Source: CAZTWC01 sp964617105 [NCBI: uncultured Myxococcia bacterium]
GTDB taxonomy: Bacteria; CAZTWC01
Reading direction: 5' to 3'
DNA length: 21,451 nt
Assembly (NCBI GenBank): GCA_964617105.1
Contig: CAZTWC010000032.1
Coordinates: 1 to 21,451, forward strand
Notes under the pieces: model-generated
What the model was told of the DNA's origin: nothing
Database searches by the model: none
Seen by the model: the letters and a program-made list of their open reading frames with translations, nothing else
Part shown: in pieces, positions 15,901 through 21,451 of the stretch
Numbering within the stretch: position 1 is the first letter of the stretch
How the letters are laid out: every line of letters begins with the position of its first letter
Made by a program: the position numbers and the translations under genes

Positions 15901-17082
15901 AATTTGGGATGCAACGTCTGGGACCAGGGATTTGATGCTTCCTCAATTGTGGATACCGCTCTTAATAGCCTGGATAAGTACTATATTTTTGATGCCTTTA
16001 TGCGCGACCGCTATAGTTTTGGTAAATTCGGTTCCTATTCCTACTACTACTATCGTCTGGGCCGCTATTATGACTTTTTGCGCAGCGCCAACCTTTATGC
16101 CTCTTTGTACAAAAACTATATTTCTCAGATAATGCCCCAGGGACAAGCCCAGAATTGGGAATATGACAAGATGCAGGGCGGCATGCTAATGAGAGGTTTG
16201 CAGAAGTCGGTCAACTACTTTTCTAAAGCGATGGCTTCACCTTCACCGGGGGGGCACTTTCTTAACCAGAATGTTTTTGAACCAATTACCCCCTTTACCT
16301 CTACCGCCGGCCAGCAGACCGTGGATATTCCCCTGGGCATCGGCCGTTATCCCTTCACCCGTTTTATGGACGACACCTATTTCTATGCATATCGGGCCAA
16401 GTGGATCGGCAGTTTTTGGGACAAGCTCTATGCTTTGATGACCCTGACCAATTCCCGGGCTTATTTTGCCGGTGGTGAGTTTTCTTCTGAGTTAGCCGGA
16501 ATCACCGGTGGAGCCGCAGTGGGAGTATTTACCGTCTATCCCAAACTGGTTACCAATATTCTCGGCGGTTTGATTACCGACACCTATCAGATTTTTGCCG
16601 GCACCTGGGATGCTCAAAAGCAGAACTACACATCTCTTGATATGTTCAGTCCCTCTTTTATGACCGGTAAACCGGTAAAACCCTCTATAACTAATATGAC
16701 GTTAAAACTCTATGCCGGTCTTTACGGTCTGGCCAATTTGGCCGCCGGGTATGATCAGAGTTTTATTGATTCCATGGCGCTTTATATAAAAGGAAATAGT
16801 CATGAATTTGAGAATTGGAATCCTGATCCTGCCCAGTTTAAAAATCCTATGGAGTTCAAGGATCCTTTTACCGGTAAAATTTATGTAGCACCACATCACA
16901 GGCACGATGGCCGAATTGCCATCTCCTATACTATGCTGCAAAAAGCCCAGAGTTTGGTCAACATGTACAACAGTGCCGGTACCTTTACCCAGAAAACTGA
17001 ATATCGCAGCCAACTGAGAGAGATTTTGGCTTTACTGGATTATTACCATTACCTGTACAAGTTTTACGGCTATGTAAACTGA
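12910..17082 (+). CDS. Giant Met-zincin metalloprotease lipoprotein with Cys4 insert
   Basis: This 1390-aa lipoprotein has a long hydrophobic signal ending VVLSGC (C about residue 34), a canonical lipobox. The zinc site is HEIGHTVGLRH (residues 796-806; three His ligands, E797 as base), with a Met-turn at SIMDY (M853); this is the Met-zincin layout of large zinc-dependent metalloproteases (DUF5117/DUF4953 type). Upstream blocks typical of that group are GEQSNVITED, YMRVDW, GDIRYSLINWVG (from 509) and GYGPSDKDPETGEIFTGTANIYG. A Cys-rich insert at about residues 240-320 includes C301/C307/C313/C318 with C-x5-C-x5-C-x4-C spacing, the same module as in the RCC1 lipoprotein. The C-terminal half is rich in Tyr and Trp. 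Expected role: cleavage of extracellular or envelope proteins at the outer membrane; the substrate is unknown. ATG 12910 has a GGAGGG site; TTG 12898 is rejected. A paralogue follows after 44 bases. Confidence 0.92.
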   Translation: MREFRREKLPQLIISLLLMAALLTPVVLSGCTGDMGDINRTSPDRVEKSIFQGLWFYRPTTIYAPYSVGFTFVGEQPLIGLSPKIIWDIQEKYLIGYNIYSLVKNAEEQYQRRRLRRPDGSWVEIYVGSPVAIFPIKKHFDVIRAFNTTSGEQSNVITEDSSLKPWYQRKYMRVDWSVNKAKPLRIMMMSAELDGTANYIRANEDQNMSKPIFSKDYIEFTGWIGINPKGNRCSYYYHHDATCSSARWQVRHSFKKAGPTFQGQFCEPVQGDGRCDYLGFKNYRCVADQEGSESGECFLECENDLGCGQSYQCVQGMCENTYEAWNYDPYLQDKYGYFISERKTYHRQRGMSESGKKYFINRWNLWTKTKNPDGTKLTFRQRIEGGFYKPVLFYNSVNMPQYLWETSYLVGQDWNKVFKDTVAWMIYLEEKEGLLKDVMLNDKFKILSDKQLADFQKEVDDIKNRLPAFFAVCPNRWQDVLDAKGQAPAYWQNTICRNLPDKDKVKKVGDIRYSLINWVGSPMYSGPLGYGPSDKDPETGEIFTGTANIYGASLEAYASYAMDIINLLNNNIKPEDLISGKVTRDDVATSKGKSTSPLTATEVEDHKNPMAGIDHDLAMRLRNSTALTQQKEKAACIHNHFNPSEHFSNPKIAELHKMMRNPLNEMRQLLMAAPQVRPDAKARGLEPIKGTPIEDRLINEEVRFMFGQQEDRGKMLDEQERANLSPARWAHFGELDRYRKWQNTLMANNVYHITFTDDTVYGLAKEMQEKQKKNGWSSDQVREEVIKRVYMGVTIHEIGHTVGLRHNFGASADAYNFFDKWYDIKGNFTNPDAPVTEQQKRLKIYEYQYSSIMDYGARFNSDFNGAGKYDRAVIKFGYGGLVEVFGKRTAFPVVTWARNTMNMRSAGIVYHIFSYMQIFGGNEGWKNFLDKNRLTLRWNDVQAHQQKMYSQYFKDPEIINDRIATLKNKDADSINDAYGAWEMIEVPFRYCGDEFRGNLGCNVWDQGFDASSIVDTALNSLDKYYIFDAFMRDRYSFGKFGSYSYYYYRLGRYYDFLRSANLYASLYKNYISQIMPQGQAQNWEYDKMQGGMLMRGLQKSVNYFSKAMASPSPGGHFLNQNVFEPITPFTSTAGQQTVDIPLGIGRYPFTRFMDDTYFYAYRAKWIGSFWDKLYALMTLTNSRAYFAGGEFSSELAGITGGAAVGVFTVYPKLVTNILGGLITDTYQIFAGTWDAQKQNYTSLDMFSPSFMTGKPVKPSITNMTLKLYAGLYGLANLAAGYDQSFIDSMALYIKGNSHEFENWNPDPAQFKNPMEFKDPFTGKIYVAPHHRHDGRIAISYTMLQKAQSLVNMYNSAGTFTQKTEYRSQLREILALLDYYHYLYKFYGYVN

Positions 17083-17126
17083 GTTTAAGGACTTTGAAAA
17101 TAATTTAAATTTGTGGAGGAAAATAG

Positions 17127-20100
17127 ATGTTAAAGCGGACAGCAAAATTTTGGTTGTTTTTTTGGACTCTGTTCATTGTAAGTTGTGCTCAGGATGTGAA
17201 GGATATCGATAAAGTGCAGCCCGATTTGGTACCCAAGAAGTTTTTTACGGGTGAATGGTATGTAAAGCGTACCATCGTGGGCGCCAAACACGGCTCATTT
17301 TTTTCCTTTGTGGGTGACCAGAGCAACCTGGAAAGAATCCGTTGGCGGATTGAAGAGAACCAACTCATCGGGGTCAGGACCTACGAGATAGTAGAGGGAA
17401 ACGATATTTACGGTCAGCGTGAGGATGTTAACGAAACGGTTATTACCAGTGAAGGGGCAAAAACTTTCAAATATTTTCCCGGCGCAGTGGTAGTTTATCC
17501 TATCAAATCCCACGTTGATATCAAGCGTTCCTACAATGCCGGCACTGGCGAGAAAACCAATGTGATTACCGAGAATATGAGCGACCGCCATTGGTATGAC
17601 CGGGAATATATGCGAGTGGACTGGGGAGCGGTCTCTACCAATGACTTTGATACTATTTCATCTCTGGCTAGAAAGCGCAAGATATCGGCCTATACGTATA
17701 GAGGGGAAAATGATGACCAGTTGAGCAAGCGTAATGACAAACCCGTTTTCGCTGAAAATTTTATCGATTTTGTTAACTACTATTCTCTAGCTACTCCCAA
17801 CTTGAAAGATCTTTATGGCGATGAGTTTCCCGAAGCCTATTGGCAATATCCTGCCTGCTTGCTATACGTTGCAATGGGTATCAATGAGTGTTACGAGGAA
17901 CCCATGGAGGTGCGCACCTCTATGCTGAAAATCGACCCCAAAAAGGTAGCTGACTATGAGGATCTGGTATACGATGACCAGATGATGGACAAATTTGGCT
18001 TTTTTAGAGCAGAGAGGGCTAATTACAACCAGGAGCGGGGTATGACCTGGAGCGGCGTAACCAATAGAGCCATGCGCTTCAATTTCTGGCAACGCTCCAG
18101 GGATGACAACGGCGCTATGATCCCTTACAGTAACCGCCAGGTGAAACCAATTGTTTACCATTTGAACGATACTTTTCTCATGGACAAAAAACTTGTAGAG
18201 GCGGCTTTTCAGTTTTTTGGCGAGTGGAACAAGGCCTTTGTGGCCACGGTCAAAGGTTTGGGTAATGCACACCAGGGTCCGGTTTTGAATCTCTGCTTCA
18301 ACAATCAGACCCAAATGGAAAAAGCAGCCGCCCTGGGAGCAGTTGGACCGGCCGATTATCCTATTGCGTCTACTACCTATCCCGAATACTGTGGCGATCC
18401 GAATCAGATCAAAAACTTAGGAGATTTACGTTACAGTATACTTAACTTGGTGGATCAGCCCATTGACTATGGTCTATTGGGCTACGGTCCTTCAGCATTT
18501 GATCCATTAACCGGTGAAATTATTTCGGCCACTGCTAATATTTACGGAGGCGCAGTAGATACTTATGCCAGATATGCATTGGATATTATCGAGTATTTGG
18601 CAGGTACCAAGACCCGCTTTCAACAGACTTCGGGCAGCGAAATTGCCAAAGAGGTCGCAGCAAACAACAAGGGCTTCAATCGTCACGAAATCGACCAGAT
18701 AGTTAAAAATCTGGTCTCTGCCAAAGTGTCCCATCATTGGGAGAAAAAGGATCTTCCCAAAACCGATATTTTATATAGCCAGGTGAGATTACGCCGGATT
18801 TTAAAAGCGGATCCAGGGTTGGAAGAATCGATTTCATTGCCTTTTAATTCCCTGTTCCGTACTCCGGGATTGGGAGTGGACTACGAGTTCGACCAGAAAA
18901 TGAAAAAACAGGCCTCTATCTCCAATTGGGGATCTATCCAGGGGGTACACCAGATGATAAACGATGTGTCTGTAACCCGCGAATTGTACAAAAACGCTAT
19001 GGAGCGCAACATGTACCTGTCTGATTTTGCGGATCCGGCGGTTATAGGATTGGCCAATGATTTCAAAGAGCGGTATAAAAACGCAGCAGACCAGAAATCT
19101 AAAGAGGCGGTCACCAAGGAGTTTATCCGGCTTTTGAGGGCGGAAATATTCCGGGCAGTGGCTGCTCACGAAGTGGGACACACTTTGGGTCTGCGCCACA
19201 ATTTCGCGGCCAGCACCGATGCTCTAAACTTTCAACCCGATTTCTGGAAACTGCGGGGCGTTAACGGTAAAATCGGCGATCCCACCACTCCGGCACAGGC
19301 GGCTGGCAAAATTGACCAGATGAAGTACTCTTCAATCATGGATTACCAGGCTCGGTTTAACGCTGATTTTCACGGTATTGGCAGATACGATCATGCTGCC
19401 ATAAAATTCGGTTATGGTCAGTTAGTGGAAGTATTCCAAAACCCTCCAAACCAGCAGAAGTTAACCCAGGACGCCATGATACCCAACCTGAGCGATACTG
19501 ACCACACCGATTCCATACACCACCACAATAGCCAGAAATTGGTGGATCAGTTTACCCGGGTTCACTACACCAGCATCCCCTCTTACTGGGGTGGTAACTT
19601 GCAAGCCATGCAGGCTCGGAAAGATGTGGCCTGGAGCAAAGTGAAAAACGATCCTAAACAGGTTGAAGTTCCCTACCGGTTTTGCTCAGATGACTATAAC
19701 GGCGTTGATCCCTTCTGTAACACGTTTGATGCCGGATTGGACAGTTATGAAATTGTGGGCAACTACTTTACCCAATACGATGAGTACTACTGGTTGTGGG
19801 GTTATAAACGCGACCGGTCTCTGTATGATTACTCCAGCGCTGCCGGCCGGGTGGCTCGTTACCTGGAGCCAATGCTGCTTCAATACCAGCACTGGGCATT
19901 GAATTATCATCGCTATAACCGTAACAACTGGTGGCAGAGGCATAATCAGAAGAGGTGGGAGGAAGATCCAAACGGCGGTAAGGCTCAGACCCTGGCGGTA
20001 CACAAGATAATGAATAATTTTTCTGAAGTTTTGACCCGTCCTTTTGAGGGTTGCCATATCTATGACCAAACCGAAAAGGCTTTCCGCAACCTGGGCTACA

Positions 20101-20930
20101 ACCAGGAATGGTGCAATGAGCAGCAGGCTAAAAATGCCGCCGCCAAATATGCCTGGATAGGCGAAGAGCAGGGCGGCCGCAATCTGTTTGACGATTATAA
20201 CTACGGGCCATACATGTACTGGAAAGAGAAACAGGGAAGTATCAACGGCAAACTGGTGGCTATTATCTATTTTTCTGATCCGACCACCTACTATCATATT
20301 ATGAATCCTAGCCGCAGCGCAGATATACGATCCTTTTTGATCAACGGTTTCACCATGTTCCCGACTGAGGTTATGAACCTGTTTTCAGCCCTGGCTTTGG
20401 ATGACTATAAAAATTCCAGTTGGTATTGGGATACTACCCAGAATAGAGTAGTAAGACCCATCAATTTTGGATGGGGCGCAACCCAGCAAAAAGCCGAGGT
20501 GCAAAGCGGCAAACTTGCTCCATTTAAAACCCGCGGTGAGTATATTTTTGCCACTACCAAGTTTATTTTGCCCAAACTGTCGCTCCTGTACGGCACCGCC
20601 TACTTGACTGGAACCTATGATATGGATTTTACCAACAATATGCGCATCTGGCTCAAGGGACATTCCGAAGGGGTAACCCCTCACTTTAGTCAGGGTGAAA
20701 TTGTGGAGTATAAAGACGACTTATCCGGCCGTATTTACCAGGCGGCCAAGAGCCGGGAACCAGGTATGATTAGCTTGGGCTACGAGTTGGTAAAAAAAGC
20801 CAATCTGGAACGAGCCAAGATGGGAAGCATGCAGAATATGCAACTTAATTATAATCTGTCAGAACTGCAATACATTGTTGGCAAGATGGATCTGATCAGA
20901 AAATATATGACCTTTGTGGATAATATATAA
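17127..20930 (+). CDS. Second giant Met-zincin metalloprotease lipoprotein, paralogue of the preceding gene
   Basis: This 1267-aa protein has a short lipoprotein signal ending LFIVSC (C20). The zinc motif is HEVGHTLGLRH (residues 681-691, E682 catalytic) and the Met-turn is SIMDY (M738). It follows the same block order as its neighbour: YPIKSHVDIKRSYNAGTGEKTN, YMRVDWG, GDLRYSILNLVDQP (from 432), GYGPSAFDPLTGEIISATANIYG and YDHAAIKFGYGQLVEVF. These shared blocks show an old tandem duplication rather than a recent one, since intervening regions differ. It lacks the Cys4 insert of its neighbour; only scattered Cys remain (for example CLLYVAMGINEC). The second half is unusually rich in Tyr, Trp and Asn. 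All catalytic residues are present, so both copies should be active, perhaps on different substrates. A strong TGGAGGAAAA binding site precedes the ATG. It is the last gene of the locus before the inverted repeat at 20941-21013. Confidence 0.92.
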   Translation: MLKRTAKFWLFFWTLFIVSCAQDVKDIDKVQPDLVPKKFFTGEWYVKRTIVGAKHGSFFSFVGDQSNLERIRWRIEENQLIGVRTYEIVEGNDIYGQREDVNETVITSEGAKTFKYFPGAVVVYPIKSHVDIKRSYNAGTGEKTNVITENMSDRHWYDREYMRVDWGAVSTNDFDTISSLARKRKISAYTYRGENDDQLSKRNDKPVFAENFIDFVNYYSLATPNLKDLYGDEFPEAYWQYPACLLYVAMGINECYEEPMEVRTSMLKIDPKKVADYEDLVYDDQMMDKFGFFRAERANYNQERGMTWSGVTNRAMRFNFWQRSRDDNGAMIPYSNRQVKPIVYHLNDTFLMDKKLVEAAFQFFGEWNKAFVATVKGLGNAHQGPVLNLCFNNQTQMEKAAALGAVGPADYPIASTTYPEYCGDPNQIKNLGDLRYSILNLVDQPIDYGLLGYGPSAFDPLTGEIISATANIYGGAVDTYARYALDIIEYLAGTKTRFQQTSGSEIAKEVAANNKGFNRHEIDQIVKNLVSAKVSHHWEKKDLPKTDILYSQVRLRRILKADPGLEESISLPFNSLFRTPGLGVDYEFDQKMKKQASISNWGSIQGVHQMINDVSVTRELYKNAMERNMYLSDFADPAVIGLANDFKERYKNAADQKSKEAVTKEFIRLLRAEIFRAVAAHEVGHTLGLRHNFAASTDALNFQPDFWKLRGVNGKIGDPTTPAQAAGKIDQMKYSSIMDYQARFNADFHGIGRYDHAAIKFGYGQLVEVFQNPPNQQKLTQDAMIPNLSDTDHTDSIHHHNSQKLVDQFTRVHYTSIPSYWGGNLQAMQARKDVAWSKVKNDPKQVEVPYRFCSDDYNGVDPFCNTFDAGLDSYEIVGNYFTQYDEYYWLWGYKRDRSLYDYSSAAGRVARYLEPMLLQYQHWALNYHRYNRNNWWQRHNQKRWEEDPNGGKAQTLAVHKIMNNFSEVLTRPFEGCHIYDQTEKAFRNLGYNQEWCNEQQAKNAAAKYAWIGEEQGGRNLFDDYNYGPYMYWKEKQGSINGKLVAIIYFSDPTTYYHIMNPSRSADIRSFLINGFTMFPTEVMNLFSALALDDYKNSSWYWDTTQNRVVRPINFGWGATQQKAEVQSGKLAPFKTRGEYIFATTKFILPKLSLLYGTAYLTGTYDMDFTNNMRIWLKGHSEGVTPHFSQGEIVEYKDDLSGRIYQAAKSREPGMISLGYELVKKANLERAKMGSMQNMQLNYNLSELQYIVGKMDLIRKYMTFVDNI

Positions 20931-20940
20931 CGAATATTTG

Positions 20941-21013
20941 ACAGAGGGGAATTATCTCTATAAGATAGTTGAAGTATCATTTAGAACTGTTTTATTATTA
21001 AATTCCCCTCTGT
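20941..21013 (+). repeat. Perfect 13-bp inverted repeat with 47-base loop, possible terminator
   Basis: ACAGAGGGGAATT (20941-20953) and AATTCCCCTCTGT (21001-21013) are exact inverted copies. The loop is AT-rich and holds a smaller stem, TATCT (20953-20957)/AGATA (20963-20967), that shares one base with the outer left arm. The element begins ten bases after the second metalloprotease's stop and ends four bases before the next ATG. It may terminate the long locus. Alternatively it is a regulatory leader of the next gene, or a small inserted element with terminal repeats, although no target-site duplication is clear. Confidence 0.55.
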
Positions 21014-21017
21014 TAAT

Positions 21018-21451
21018 ATGAAAATTTCGACCTGTTACCAATGCGGCAGGACTTTACCGGCGGAAGCCGAATATTGTGACTTTTGCCTGCCCGATATTTC
21101 CTACAGTCCCACTTCCCCATCCAGCCTCAGCATGGGGCGCCAATTCGTAAAAAATATTTTTGAACTTTTAGCGGCGGGAGAGGACGATATCGCCGTCTCT
21201 CTAATCGATGATATCTTGATACAGCATAAGAACCCTCCGTTTTTCCTACGGTTACTGATAGATAACCTGATAAAAAACAAAAAACTCGATGAGATAGAAC
21301 AGTATCTCGTGCTTTTAGAAGAGAGTGGAGAGGTGTTGCCAGAAGGCATCACCATGTTAAAGGCGGATATCCAGTTGGCTGGAGGCAACCTGGAGGAAGC
21401 CAGCCAAATCTACTGGCAATATATCAATGATTATCCAGAGGCTAATATCCT
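21018..21451 (+). CDS. Zinc-ribbon protein with probable helical (TPR-like) repeats, cut by window edge
   Basis: The open frame runs from ATG 21018 to the end of the window (144 codons visible) and is incomplete at its C-terminus. Residues 1-25 form a classic small zinc ribbon, C6-x2-C9 and C20-x2-C23 (TCYQCG, YCDFC). From about residue 38 onward it is helical and charged, with LLAAGEDDIAVSLIDDIL, RLLIDNLIKNKKLDEIEQYLVLLEESGE and ADIQLAGGNLEEASQIYWQYINDYPEA. The last of these reads like a TPR unit. No signal peptide or membrane segment is visible in this part, so it is probably cytoplasmic. No Shine-Dalgarno site precedes the ATG; the upstream bases are the CCCCTCT arm of an inverted repeat, so translation may start leaderless or depend on RNA structure. 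The role is unknown. Confidence 0.8.
   Translation, partial: MKISTCYQCGRTLPAEAEYCDFCLPDISYSPTSPSSLSMGRQFVKNIFELLAAGEDDIAVSLIDDILIQHKNPPFFLRLLIDNLIKNKKLDEIEQYLVLLEESGEVLPEGITMLKADIQLAGGNLEEASQIYWQYINDYPEANI

Overview
The window looks like a chromosomal segment of a Gram-negative bacterium with moderate GC content (judged by eye). The gene content points to a deltaproteobacteria-like lineage (Myxococcota, Bdellovibrionota, Bradymonadota, Desulfobacterota or an uncultured relative). The pointers are many exported lipoproteins, Cys-rich repeats followed by RCC1 repeats, an ECF sigma/anti-sigma pair next to an exported caspase, giant Met-zincin lipoproteins, and an RsbRD_N-domain gene. The exact taxon cannot be fixed from the sequence alone. 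No tRNA, rRNA, CRISPR array, insertion sequence or phage gene was seen, and no gene-free stretch exceeds about 240 bases.

Left part (1-3567), housekeeping and mixed. A minus-strand RsbRD_N-type gene (87-632) precedes another minus-strand gene, of which only the first two codons lie in the window. Divergent from it is a peptide deformylase-like protein with an N-terminal export or lipoprotein-like segment (801-1496). Then come an archaeal-type serine hydroxymethyltransferase (1561-2820, minus) and a Bax inhibitor-1 family membrane protein (2899-3567, minus).

Middle cluster (3807-6789, plus). It holds an exported beta-barrel-like protein with a charged linker, a CsgG-like/TPR exported protein and a very small beta-carbonic anhydrase-like protein. 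It ends at a stem-loop (6789-6830).

Main locus (6940-20930, plus). In order it encodes an ECF sigma factor, a membrane anti-sigma factor with an HxxxCxxC zinc finger, an exported caspase-family protease fused to a predicted outer-membrane beta-barrel, a Cys-rich seven-repeat RCC1-type lipoprotein, a beta-barrel protein with a highly charged linker, and two paralogous giant Met-zincin lipoproteins (1390 and 1267 aa). All run in one direction with short gaps, and a candidate internal promoter lies before the RCC1 gene. My inference is that this is one envelope- or surface-located proteolytic system under ECF control. A caspase and two metalloproteases are placed at or outside the outer membrane, together with an interaction propeller and a barrel. 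The first metalloprotease shares an exactly spaced Cys4 module with the RCC1 lipoprotein, which supports a functional link between them.

Right edge (21018-21451+). After a long-range perfect 13-bp inverted repeat, a zinc-ribbon protein with probable helical repeats begins and runs out of the window.
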